Source: Dysgonamonadaceae bacterium (GTDB taxonomy: Bacteria > Bacteroidota > Bacteroidia > Bacteroidales > Azobacteroidaceae). Taken from it: a DNA stretch of 39,552 nucleotides. The stretch lies in the NCBI GenBank assembly GCA_031267385.1, contig JAIRZF010000108.1, positions 1 to 39,552 on the forward strand, given 5' to 3'. The notes under the pieces are model-generated. The model was not told the origin of the DNA, searched no databases, and worked only from the letters and a program-made list of their open reading frames with translations. The translations under genes were made by a program, and so were the position numbers. Below, one piece after another: positions 25,013 through 32,777 of the stretch. Within the stretch, counting starts at the first letter, position 1; the number at the start of each line of letters is the position of its first letter.

Positions 25013-25873
25013 ATGAGACAATTAAAAATTACAAAGTCAATCACCAATCGCGAGAGTGCGTCGTTGGACAAGTATTTGCAGGAAATTGGTCGTGAAGATC
25101 TGATTACTGTGGAAGAGGAGGTAGAATTGGCTCAGGCAATCAAGCGTGGAGATCGTAGGGCGTTGGAGAAACTTACGCGTGCTAATCTTCGTTTCGTAGT
25201 TTCAGTAGCAAAGCAGTACCAGAATCAGGGATTAAGTCTTCCTGACCTGATCAATGAAGGGAATCTGGGTCTGATCAAAGCTGCGGAAAAATTTGATGAA
25301 ACGCGTGGATTTAAGTTTATTTCGTATGCCGTATGGTGGATCAGGCAGTCTATCTTGCAGGCTCTGGCCGAACAATCGAGAATCGTTCGTTTACCTTTGA
25401 ACCAGGTTGGTTCGTTAAACAAAATTACGAAAGCATTCTCTAAATTTGAGCAAGAGCACGAACGTCGTCCTTCTCCGGAAGAGTTGGCGACGGAATTGGA
25501 TATTCCTGTCGATAAGATCTCAGACACCTTGAAAGTTTCAGGCCGTCACATTTCGGTTGACGCTCCTTTTGTGGAAGGCGAGGACAATAGTTTGCTGGAT
25601 GTTCTTGTAAACGAAGATGCTCCCGTGGCCGACAGGTCACTGATGAGCGAATCACTTTCCAAAGAGATTGACAGGGCATTGTCGACACTGAGCGATCGTG
25701 AACGTGACATCATTAAGATGTTTTTCGGGATCGGTTATCAGGAAATGACGCTCGAAGAGATCGGTGATAAATTTGGGCTTACCCGCGAGCGCGTAAGGCA
25801 AATCAAGGAAAAAGCTATCAGAAGGTTGCGTACAAGCAACAAAAACGACTTATTGAAAAGTTATTTAGGCTAA
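25013..25873 (+). CDS. rpoD: Primary sigma factor RpoD/SigA
   Basis: The housekeeping sigma-70 factor, 286 residues, which is the short form typical of Bacteroidota and lacks region 1.1. Region 1.2 begins near residue 17 ([25 protein letters not shown]). Region 2 contains [39 protein letters not shown] and [20 protein letters not shown] at about 57-118. Region 3 follows near 130-190. Region 4 ends in [32 protein letters not shown], the -33 element reader. This protein would be the one reading the TAnnTTTG boxes found throughout the window. It has its own promoter and a strong terminator 50 bp downstream. Confidence 0.97.
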   Translation: MRQLKITKSITNRESASLDKYLQEIGREDLITVEEEVELAQAIKRGDRRALEKLTRANLRFVVSVAKQYQNQGLSLPDLINEGNLGLIKAAEKFDETRGFKFISYAVWWIRQSILQALAEQSRIVRLPLNQVGSLNKITKAFSKFEQEHERRPSPEELATELDIPVDKISDTLKVSGRHISVDAPFVEGEDNSLLDVLVNEDAPVADRSLMSESLSKEIDRALSTLSDRERDIIKMFFGIGYQEMTLEEIGDKFGLTRERVRQIKEKAIRRLRTSNKNDLLKSYLG

Positions 25874-25920
25874 ATGCCATAAAAAAAGTGGATCCCTCAA
25901 AAGTAAAAAAGCAGGGAATA

Positions 25921-25950
25921 AAAAAGGCTCTCAGTTTGAGAGCTTTTTTT
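25921..25950. terminator. Bidirectional intrinsic terminator between rpoD and mscS-type gene
   Basis: Stem GCTCTCA (25927-25933) / TGAGAGC (25937-25943) with a 3-nt loop, seven Ts after it on the plus strand and an A run before it. It serves rpoD on the plus strand and the convergent channel gene on the minus strand. Confidence 0.88.
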
Positions 25951-25983
25951 ATTGGACGTTTATGGAAATTTGGTGAATTACGG

Positions 25984-26829
25984 CTATTTTTCAGCCATAT
26001 GCACAGTGACTTGCGGAAACGGAATGTCGATATTTTCTTCTGTGAATGTTTTATAAATTTTTTCGTTCAGGTCAAAATATACTTTCCAGTAATCATCTTT
26101 CGGGATCCAAACCCGGATCACAATATCGACGGAACTGTCATTGAGTTTGTGCACTGCGATGAAGGGTTCCGGTTCTTCCAGGATTCTTCTATCGTCTTCA
26201 ATTATTCTGTTAATCAGTCGTTTAGCTTTGTCGTAATCCTGTCCATAGCCAATTCCGATGATCAGTTCTACCCGGCGGTTGACCTGATTGGAGTAATTCA
26301 TGATGATTCCGGTCGATAATCCTCCGTTGGGTACAAAGATAGTCCTGTTGTCGGAAGTGGTGAGGACTGTATTGAAAATCTGTATTTCACGGACTGTTCC
26401 GGCCTGATTCTGGGCTTCAATATAGTCTCCCACACGATAAGGTTTGAACAACAAAATCATGACCCCTCCGGCGAAATTTTGTAAAGTTCCGCTTAAAGCC
26501 ATACCGACAGCCACACCGGCCGATGCCAATAACGCCACAAAAGAACTGTTATTGATGCCTAATATATTGACCATCATTACGATCAAGGCGGCAGTAAGTG
26601 TAATATTGGTAAGGCTTTTCAAAAATGATCTGACCGACGGATCCACGTCTCTTTTGGTCATCAGTTTGATGCAGAATGCATTCAGGAACCGAATCAGTTT
26701 TTTCCCCGCCACATAAACAACAATACATATCAGCAATTTAATGCCGAAACTAAAAATAACATGTAGTAATTGATCTGAAATCTCTGCCCAAGAGGTGTTT
26801 TTGAAATCAATTTCATCCCAGGATCCCAT
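25984..26829 (-). CDS. MscS-family small-conductance mechanosensitive channel
   Basis: A 281-residue inner-membrane channel that opens under membrane tension to release solutes on osmotic downshock. There are three N-terminal helices (about residues 22-45, 65-90 and 95-125). The pore-lining TM3 has the Gly/Ala pattern LLASAGVAVGMALSGTLQNFAGGVMILLFKPYRVGDYIE. The beta domain (FNTVLTTSDNRTIFVPNGGLSTGIIMNYS) and the C-terminal alpha/beta cage domain follow. Length is close to E. coli MscS (286). It is a single gene converging on rpoD through a shared terminator, and a -7 box lies 32 bp upstream of the ATG. Confidence 0.93.
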   Translation of the reverse strand: MGSWDEIDFKNTSWAEISDQLLHVIFSFGIKLLICIVVYVAGKKLIRFLNAFCIKLMTKRDVDPSVRSFLKSLTNITLTAALIVMMVNILGINNSSFVALLASAGVAVGMALSGTLQNFAGGVMILLFKPYRVGDYIEAQNQAGTVREIQIFNTVLTTSDNRTIFVPNGGLSTGIIMNYSNQVNRRVELIIGIGYGQDYDKAKRLINRIIEDDRRILEEPEPFIAVHKLNDSSVDIVIRVWIPKDDYWKVYFDLNEKIYKTFTEENIDIPFPQVTVHMAEK

Positions 26830-26860
26830 ATTTTTCGAGTTTGATTATATAACTTGACTG

Positions 26861-26868
26861 CAAATTTA
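26861..26868 (-). promoter_or_regulatory. -7 box for the mscS-type gene
   Basis: Reads TAAATTTG on the minus strand, 32 bp upstream of the ATG at 26829. A possible TTG (minus strand) lies 25 bp further upstream, longer than the ideal spacing. Confidence 0.4.
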
Positions 26869-26912
26869 ATATTAAAATTGTTTTAAATACTCACAATTTT
26901 GAAAATATTTAT

Positions 26913-26920
26913 TACCTTTG
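26913..26920 (+). promoter_or_regulatory. -7 box for the TPR/PD40-nfeD-floA run
   Basis: TACCTTTG, a perfect TAnnTTTG match, 22 bp before the ATG at 26943. No TTTG at -33 with good spacing. Confidence 0.5.
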
Positions 26921-26942
26921 AATCTTTAATGCATAGTTGAGA

Positions 26943-28352
26943 ATGAAACATATTTTAAGTATTACCGGTTTTGTAGTCGTATTTTTAACCGGTTTATCTG
27001 CTCAAACGCTAGAAGAAGCTAAAAAGTTGTATCTGGAAGCGAAATATCCGGAGTCTATGCCTGCTTTTGAAAAAGCGGTCAAAACTTCTCCTCAGAATGC
27101 CTCATATAATCAATGGTATGGGAATTGTCTTTTGGAAACCGGTCAATTGGAGGAATCGGAAAAATATTTGAAGTTTGCGGCTTCTAAAAATATTCAGGAA
27201 GCATTTACTTCTCTGGGCAAATTATATTTTCAGACGTATCGTTTTGATGAAGCAGTTGAATCTTATGAGGGATTGATAACTCTTCTGAAAAAGAAAAAGG
27301 ACGAAATCCACGATGAAGAAACACAACGTAAATTAGACCTCGCCAAGCGGGCGGCAAGAATGTTGTCCCGTTGTGAAAATGTTCAAATCATTGACAGCCT
27401 GGTTGTTGATAAAAATTCATTTCTTTCGGGATACCCTTTGAGCGAGGAAGCCGGTTCTCTAAGAATGATGAGTGAAATGGGAGGAGCTGTTGTTTATCAG
27501 AACCAGTTGAAAGACCGGCGTTATTATGGAAAACAAACGACCGATAACCGGATCCGCCTTTATTCTCAAAGTGAATTGCAGGGAAAATGGTCGGATGAAA
27601 AGAGGATGGAATTGCCGCTCGATACGTCTGCAAATGATAATTATCCATATATTTTATCCGATGGAGTGACCGTGTATTTTGCGTCGACAGGACGGGAGTC
27701 GATTGGAGGATACGATTTATATACTACACGCTATAACATGAACAGCGACAACTATTTAGCGCCGGAACAGATGGGTATGCCTTTTAATTCCATTTATAAC
27801 GACTACATGCTGGTACTTGATGAATTCAACGGGGTAGGGTATTTTGCAACAGACCGCTTCCAGGAACCGGGAAAGGTGATCATTTATACTTATATTCCTA
27901 ATGATGAGATTAAGACCATTGATAGTGAAGATCGGGATATGTTATCGGGTAGAGCCCGTATTTTATCTATAAAAGATACCTGGAAACCGGGAATGAACTA
28001 CCAGGCGATGTTGGCTCAGATAAAAGAAGCTGCGTCGCGAGTGACTATCACCAAGAAAAAAGATTTTATGTTTGTGATCAACGATAACATCATCTATTAT
28101 ACGCTAACTGATTTTGAAAATGAGTCGGCCAGGCAGTTGTTTGTTCAGTCTCAAACGCTGGGACAACAGATTGCGGGTCTTGAAACCGAATTGGATTCAC
28201 AGAGACTGGCATATTCCAAGGGGAATAAATCTGTTGCATCTTCGGTCAAAACGAATGAAACAAAATTAGAAAAGATGTATGCCGATTATCGTTTGCAGGT
28301 GATAAAAGCCCGTAATACGGAAATTCAATATTTACGACAAAATCAAAAATGA
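26943..28352 (+). CDS. Exported TPR and PD40 beta-propeller-like protein
   Basis: I start at the ATG at 26943 (MKHILSITGF), giving 469 residues; an in-frame TTG lies 6 bp earlier. A signal peptide ends near residue 20 (TGLSAQ). Residues 20-150 are tetratricopeptide repeats (EAKKLYLEAKYPESMPAFEKAV, YNQWYGNCLLETGQLEESEKYL, FDEAVESYEGLI). Residues about 195-320 resemble PD40/WD40-like propeller blades (NDNYPYILSDGVTVYFASTGRESIGGYDLY, DYMLVLDEFNGVGYFATDR). The C-terminus is a long helix, probably coiled coil. The mix recalls gliding/type IX secretion-associated proteins, but it has no OmpA domain. It precedes nfeD by 12 bp and is likely in one operon with floA. Function unknown. Confidence 0.82.
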   Translation: MKHILSITGFVVVFLTGLSAQTLEEAKKLYLEAKYPESMPAFEKAVKTSPQNASYNQWYGNCLLETGQLEESEKYLKFAASKNIQEAFTSLGKLYFQTYRFDEAVESYEGLITLLKKKKDEIHDEETQRKLDLAKRAARMLSRCENVQIIDSLVVDKNSFLSGYPLSEEAGSLRMMSEMGGAVVYQNQLKDRRYYGKQTTDNRIRLYSQSELQGKWSDEKRMELPLDTSANDNYPYILSDGVTVYFASTGRESIGGYDLYTTRYNMNSDNYLAPEQMGMPFNSIYNDYMLVLDEFNGVGYFATDRFQEPGKVIIYTYIPNDEIKTIDSEDRDMLSGRARILSIKDTWKPGMNYQAMLAQIKEAASRVTITKKKDFMFVINDNIIYYTLTDFENESARQLFVQSQTLGQQIAGLETELDSQRLAYSKGNKSVASSVKTNETKLEKMYADYRLQVIKARNTEIQYLRQNQK

Positions 28353-28364
28353 TACGGAAATAAT

Positions 28365-28835
28365 ATGGATATTTTTATTGTAATCGTGCTGTGTCTCGTT
28401 GGAATTTTACTGATTCTGCTTGAGATATTTTTAATACCGGGAATTACATTTGCTCTGGTTGGAGGATTGGTGTTTGGAGCCGGTGGCGTTTTTTATGCGT
28501 ATTCTAAATTAGGAACAATCGGAGGAACTGTAACTCTGGTTTCAATGTTGATCTTGTTTGGATTTACTTTTATCTGGCTCATAAAGTCAAAAGCTTTGGA
28601 TAAGACGATTGCTTTGAAGACGGATATTAATTCTACTGTGGCTACGAATGATTCCCTCAGTGTTAAAGAGGGAGACGAAGGTATCTGCCTTTCCCGCCTG
28701 AATCCGATAGGAAAAGTCAAAGTGAATGGTATCACGATGGAAGCTAAGAGTTTCGGTGAATTTATCGATGAAAATACTCCGGTCGTGATAGTAAAAGTAA
28801 ATCCTGTACAATTGGTAGTAAAATCAATCAATTAA
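28365..28835 (+). CDS. NfeD-family membrane protein
   Basis: A 156-residue short NfeD. Three hydrophobic helices (about residues 4-20, 23-45 and 50-72) with the Gly-rich LVGGLVFGAGGVFYAYSKLG, then a C-terminal OB-fold-like domain (about 100-155) with EGDEGICLSRLNPIGKVKVNG. NfeD proteins are commonly encoded next to flotillin or stomatin genes and are thought to cooperate with them in membrane microdomains. Here floA follows after 12 bp, matching that pattern. There is no ClpP-like protease domain, so this is the short, non-proteolytic type. Confidence 0.88.
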   Translation: MDIFIVIVLCLVGILLILLEIFLIPGITFALVGGLVFGAGGVFYAYSKLGTIGGTVTLVSMLILFGFTFIWLIKSKALDKTIALKTDINSTVATNDSLSVKEGDEGICLSRLNPIGKVKVNGITMEAKSFGEFIDENTPVVIVKVNPVQLVVKSIN

Positions 28836-28847
28836 ATAAATAAATTT

Positions 28848-29843
28848 ATGGAAATGAACGTGTTAATCTGGGGCGCTCTGTCGATTGCGGCGATCATCCT
28901 ATTGTCTATTTTCCTTTACTACGTGCCTTTCGTATTGTGGATCAATGCTAAAGCTGCCGGAGTAAATGTTTCTTTGTTACAACTCTTTCTGATGCGTTTA
29001 CGGAAGGTTCCGCCCCCCGTAATTGTGAATGCAATGATCGAAGCGCACAAGGCCGGATTGAAAAATATCACCAGAGACCAATTGGAGGCTCACTACCTGG
29101 CCGGAGGTCATGTGGAACGGGTGGTACATGCCTTGGTTTCGGCTGAAAAAGCGAATATCGACCTGACTTTTCAGATGGGTACAGCCATTGACCTTGCCGG
29201 TCGCGATGTGTTTCAGGCCGTACAAATGTCTGTAAATCCCAAAGTGATTGATACACCCCCTGTTGCCGCCGTTTCAAAAGATGGTATCCAATTAATTGCC
29301 AAAGCTCGTGTGACGGTACGCGCAAATATCAAACAATTGGTAGGGGGAGCCGGAGAAGAGACCGTTCTTGCCCGTGTAGGCGAGGGTATTGTGTCATCAA
29401 TTGGTTCTGCAGAGAGTCATAAGACAGTGTTGGAAAATCCGGATTCAATTTCTAAACTGGTACTGCGCAAAGGTTTGGATGCAGGAACTGCATTTGAAAT
29501 CCTGTCAATTGATATTGCTGATATTGATATAGGTAAAAATATCGGCGCCGTATTGCAAATGGATCAAGCACAGGCGGATAAGAATATTGCTCAGGCTAAA
29601 GCAGAAGAACGCCGCGCAATGGCTGTGGCTCAGGAACAAGAGATGAAAGCTAAAGCTCAGGAAGCTCGTGCCAAAGTTATCGAAGCTGAAGCTGAAATCC
29701 CTAAAGCCATGGCAGAAGCATTCCGTACAGGAAATCTTGGTATTATGGATTATTATAAAATGCGTAATATCCAAGCAGATACAGATATGCGTGAAACAAT
29801 TGCCAAACCGGCGCCATCATCCAATAAACCGATAAAAGACTAA
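28848..29843 (+). CDS. floA: Flotillin-like protein FloA
   Basis: A 331-residue flotillin-like protein. It has an N-terminal membrane hairpin (about residues 8-28), then a SPFH-type domain with [32 protein letters not shown] and [27 protein letters not shown] long Ala/Glu/Lys helix with repeated EA units (about 235-300) ends the protein. FloA organises detergent-resistant membrane microdomains and influences membrane fluidity and assembly of membrane complexes in the bacteria where it has been studied. Length and the Pro-rich [18 protein letters not shown] segment match the family. It follows nfeD by 12 bp. A palindromic repeat starts 10 bp after its stop codon. Confidence 0.93.
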   Translation: MEMNVLIWGALSIAAIILLSIFLYYVPFVLWINAKAAGVNVSLLQLFLMRLRKVPPPVIVNAMIEAHKAGLKNITRDQLEAHYLAGGHVERVVHALVSAEKANIDLTFQMGTAIDLAGRDVFQAVQMSVNPKVIDTPPVAAVSKDGIQLIAKARVTVRANIKQLVGGAGEETVLARVGEGIVSSIGSAESHKTVLENPDSISKLVLRKGLDAGTAFEILSIDIADIDIGKNIGAVLQMDQAQADKNIAQAKAEERRAMAVAQEQEMKAKAQEARAKVIEAEAEIPKAMAEAFRTGNLGIMDYYKMRNIQADTDMRETIAKPAPSSNKPIKD

Positions 29844-29853
29844 TAGTTGTTGT

Positions 29854-29933
29854 ACGTTATACGTTTTACGTTATACGTTGGGCTTACGCACGACAAACGT
29901 AAAACGTATAACGTAAAATGTAAAACGTATAAC
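29854..29933. repeat. Heptad-phased palindromic element, copy A
   Basis: Four left-arm units of ACGTTAT/ACGTTTT type start at 29854, 29861, 29868 and 29875. Five right-arm units of ACGTAAA/ACGTATA type start at 29897, 29904, 29911, 29918 and 29925. All are phased every 7 nt and the arms are reverse complements, so the RNA or single strand could form a long hairpin. The 17-nt core GGGCTTACGCACGACAA (29880-29896) is shared with copy B. The element ends 3 nt before the uridine phosphorylase ATG. Confidence 0.8.
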
Positions 29934-29936
29934 TTT

Positions 29937-30803
29937 ATGAGAATCATTCCTCCCGATGAACTGCCGATCAATGCAGACGGTTCGGCGTTTCATTTACATA
30001 TTACTACAGATCAATTGGCTGATAAAGTCGTTATGATGGGTGATCCCGGACGTGTTCCGGCGGTTGCCGCTTATTTCGATTCTATTGAATTTGATCAACA
30101 AAGCCGAGAGTTCCGTACCATTACCGGAAATTACAAAGGCAAACGTATCACGGCTTTATCGCACGGTATTGGTTGCGACAACCTGGACATTGTGGTGACA
30201 GAGTTGGATGCGCTGGTCAACATTGACATGCATACAAGAATGGAAAAAGATAACTTCCGTCAGTTGACAATGGTTCGTATCGGAACTTCCGGTGGACTGC
30301 AACCGTTTTGTCCGATCGGTACATATGTTGTTTCCCAGGTTTGTATGGGTATGGACGGATTGGTTTACTTTTATGACAAAGGAGAAAGTGTTTCCGATTC
30401 GAAAATTTCAGAGGCGTTTGTGAACCATACAGGCTGGAATAAACAGTTGGCTAAGCCCTATTTCGTACTCTCAGATAAAGAATTGGTCGATCGGATAGGG
30501 TTCGATATGGTAAAAGGAATCACCTGTGCCGCAAGTGGCTTTTATGGTCCTCAAGGGCGGTATGTCCGACTGGGATTGACGGATCCTGAGCAGAATCATA
30601 AAATGGAATCTTTTGAATACAATGGTCTTCAGATCACTAATTATGAAATGGAAAGCGCCGCTTTAGCCGGATTGTCTGCAATGATGGGACACAAGGCGAT
30701 GACCGCTTGTCAGATCATAGCCGGACGCTATTCCGGAAAAATGAATACGGATTACAAAAGTCATTTTGAAGAATTGATAATCCGGGTATTGGACAGGATC
30801 TGA
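29937..30803 (+). CDS. udp: Uridine phosphorylase (nucleoside phosphorylase family)
   Basis: Splits uridine (and often deoxyuridine/thymidine) with phosphate to base and ribose 1-phosphate. I start at the ATG at 29937 (MRIIPPDELPIN), giving 288 residues. An open frame continues upstream, but only through the palindromic repeat. The PNP/UDP fold is shown by VVMMGDPGRVPAVAAYFD, LSHGIGCDNLDIVVTELDAL, MVRIGTSGGLQP, TNYEMESAALAGLSAMMGHKAMTACQIIAGR and a conserved C-terminal helix. The repeat hairpin directly before the start codon may influence translation. The gap to the coiled-coil gene is 96 bp. Confidence 0.9.
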   Translation: MRIIPPDELPINADGSAFHLHITTDQLADKVVMMGDPGRVPAVAAYFDSIEFDQQSREFRTITGNYKGKRITALSHGIGCDNLDIVVTELDALVNIDMHTRMEKDNFRQLTMVRIGTSGGLQPFCPIGTYVVSQVCMGMDGLVYFYDKGESVSDSKISEAFVNHTGWNKQLAKPYFVLSDKELVDRIGFDMVKGITCAASGFYGPQGRYVRLGLTDPEQNHKMESFEYNGLQITNYEMESAALAGLSAMMGHKAMTACQIIAGRYSGKMNTDYKSHFEELIIRVLDRI

Positions 30804-30899
30804 TTTTCTGTTCTTTCACAAATTTTATTCTGTTGGAAAATAATCAGCGATATGAACTGTTTTCCTTCATACAAACAAAAAAACACAACTAAAATAATC

Positions 30900-31910
30900 A
30901 TGGAAGTCTCTGAAAAAAACACAAAAGCAGAAATTTTGAAAGCGTACGAATTTCTGTTAAAAGACATTCAAACTGCGAAAGCTGATGTTCCCAAACAAGT
31001 TCAGGAAGAGAAGCAGAGAAAAGAAACTCTGATAAAAGTTGAAGGAATATCCTACGAAGGAATTGTAAAGGGCATAATAGCTCTTAAATCAGGTTTAAAC
31101 AATTCGTTAGACGAAATTTCACAGAATCTGACAGGAGAGTTTAAAAAATTGGAGGAAATCCGTGCCGCTATAGCACAAGAGAAACAATCGCTTGAAGATT
31201 TGTATTCTTTGTCGGCCAATACTGATTCGTTAGCCGCTATGTTACTGGTTCAAAAAGAGAAAAAGGAAAGCTTCGAGAAAGAGATGAAAGAAAAAGAAGC
31301 GGCTTTTACCGATGAAATTGCTGCAAAAAAGGGACAATGGGAAGTCGAAAAAGCAAAACAAAAAGTAGAAGAAAAAGAATATACCGACGAATTGACCAAG
31401 CGTAGAAAACGTGAGGAAGAGGAATATGCTTACAATTTGAAAATCCGGCGTCAGAAAGAACAGGACGAATATGATTCGAAAAAATTGCAACTTGAAAAAG
31501 AACTTGTCGACAAGACAGCGCAATTTGAACAGGAAGTTTCGTCGCGTGAATTGAATCTGAAAAATGCAGAAATTGAATTGGCCGAACTTCAGAAAAATAG
31601 TGCGGAATTTCCTGCTAAACTGGAAAATGCTTTGAAAAATAAGGAATCGGAAATTACCAAACAACTGAAAGTGAAGTATGATTTCGATATCCAGTTGATG
31701 GAGAAACAAAATGAATCGGATACTCGATTGAAAGATCAGATTATCGCTTCTTTACAGGAAAAAATAAAAGAACAGCAAGCACAGTTGAAAGAATACGCGG
31801 ACAAAGCGAATCGTGCCGAAGCCAATGTAAAAGATATTGCAGTGAAAGCAATCGAAAACACTTCTAAAATACGCATGTTCACTACAAAACCGGAAAAAGA
31901 GGATAATTAA
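30900..31910 (+). CDS. Coiled-coil protein, function unknown
   Basis: Start taken at the ATG at 30900 (MEVSEKNTKAEILKAYEF), giving 336 residues. An upstream in-frame ATG at 30852 would add 16 poorly conserved-looking residues. The N-terminal 120 residues are helical with YEGIVKGIIALKSGLNNSLDEISQNL. From about 120 to 310 it is a nearly continuous Lys/Glu-rich coiled coil, including a charge-dense part (KRRKREEEEYAYNLKIRRQKEQDEYD). There is no signal peptide, membrane helix or catalytic motif, so it is probably a cytoplasmic filament-like or scaffold protein. I do not recognise the family. Neighbours (udp upstream, sigma factor downstream) give no clear functional hint. Confidence 0.8.
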   Translation: MEVSEKNTKAEILKAYEFLLKDIQTAKADVPKQVQEEKQRKETLIKVEGISYEGIVKGIIALKSGLNNSLDEISQNLTGEFKKLEEIRAAIAQEKQSLEDLYSLSANTDSLAAMLLVQKEKKESFEKEMKEKEAAFTDEIAAKKGQWEVEKAKQKVEEKEYTDELTKRRKREEEEYAYNLKIRRQKEQDEYDSKKLQLEKELVDKTAQFEQEVSSRELNLKNAEIELAELQKNSAEFPAKLENALKNKESEITKQLKVKYDFDIQLMEKQNESDTRLKDQIIASLQEKIKEQQAQLKEYADKANRAEANVKDIAVKAIENTSKIRMFTTKPEKEDN

Positions 31911-32100
31911 ATTTTTGATAATTAATGAATGTCACCGGCGCTCTTGGTCGGGACTCTTTTCCGGCATCAATTGTTGGGAAACAGGCGGAGGTATGCCCGG
32001 AATATAAATAAATCTTCATGACAAAGTGATAATATCGGCAAACATTCGATGAAATTGTAAATATTCTAAACGGATTTTTCTCTTGTTCCGATTAAATGAT

Positions 32101-32108
32101 TATTTTTG
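32101..32108 (+). promoter_or_regulatory. -7 box for the ECF sigma gene
   Basis: TATTTTTG matches TAnnTTTG, 30 bp before the ATG at 32138. A T-rich stretch at 32075-32078 lies 22 bp upstream as a loose -33. Its position argues that the in-frame ATG at 32096 is upstream of transcription and not the real start. Confidence 0.45.
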
Positions 32109-32137
32109 TTTTTGGTATATCCGTAGAAACAGGAAAT

Positions 32138-32716
32138 ATGCATAATGAACAAGTAGATAAAGCGCTGATAAAGTTAATTAATTCGGGGAATGAAACAGCT
32201 TTTTCGATCCTTTACGAGGCATACTATGTATATCTAAATTCAATTGCCTTTTACTACCTGAATGACAAAGAAAGCGCGAAAGAGATTGTAAACGATGTTT
32301 TTCTAAAAGTATGGCAAAAGCGCGAAACGTTGCTTTATCCCGTTCATTCTTACCTGATAAAAACAGTTCAGAATAGTTGCATTGATTTTATCAGAACCCG
32401 GCAATCTCAGGAAAGAGCTTATGGTTCCCATAAAGAGCAACTGGTACGTTCTTATCGGGAAGAATATATAAGTTCGACACCCCCTCCATTGAAACATGTT
32501 GAGTTCCAGGAAACTGAAGAAGAAATCAGAAAAGCGATCGCTCAACTCACTCCGCGTTGCCAACAAATTTTCAAGGCTTACTTCGACGAAGGCAAATCTA
32601 TTGAAGAAATTGCCGGAGATCTAAATATAACGGTAAGTACGGTGCGTGTGCAGATGAAAAACTCATATGATAAATTGAGAATCTTGTTAAAACATCTTCT
32701 TTTTTTCTTTTTCTAA
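32138..32716 (+). CDS. ECF RNA polymerase sigma factor, SusCD-linked type
   Basis: With the ATG at 32138 (MHNEQVDKALIKL) it has 192 residues. Sigma region 2 spans about 20-90, with SILYEAYYVYLNSIAFYYLNDKESAKEIVNDVFLKVWQKRE and the RNA polymerase/-10 reading helix SYLIKTVQNSCIDFIR. Region 4 spans about 125-182, with AIAQLTPRCQQIFKAYFDEGKSIEEIAGDLNITVSTVRVQMKNS. This is the Bacteroides type used to switch on SusC/SusD loci. The C-terminus ends in a Phe run (LLFFFF) encoded by a T-rich tract. A FecR gene follows after 61 bp, so it is probably held inactive by it until the SusC signals. Confidence 0.92.
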   Translation: MHNEQVDKALIKLINSGNETAFSILYEAYYVYLNSIAFYYLNDKESAKEIVNDVFLKVWQKRETLLYPVHSYLIKTVQNSCIDFIRTRQSQERAYGSHKEQLVRSYREEYISSTPPPLKHVEFQETEEEIRKAIAQLTPRCQQIFKAYFDEGKSIEEIAGDLNITVSTVRVQMKNSYDKLRILLKHLLFFFF

Positions 32717-32777
32717 AAAAAATAGAGAATCATCTAAATTTTTTTTTCTCAAAATACGTATATAATTATAATAAGCA

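Noticed and set aside
29847-29936. N-terminal extension of uridine phosphorylase
   Set aside because: It translates only the palindromic repeat; the family N-terminus matches the ATG at 29937.
31242-31709. Minus-strand 155-codon Phe/Leu-rich open frame
   Set aside because: It is the antisense image of a Lys/Glu-rich coiled coil, where GAA/AAA codons read as Phe and Leu; it is not a membrane protein gene.
32700-32760. Terminator between the ECF sigma and FecR genes
   Set aside because: T runs are present, but the only stem is GAGAA/TTCTC with a 16-nt loop, too weak to claim.
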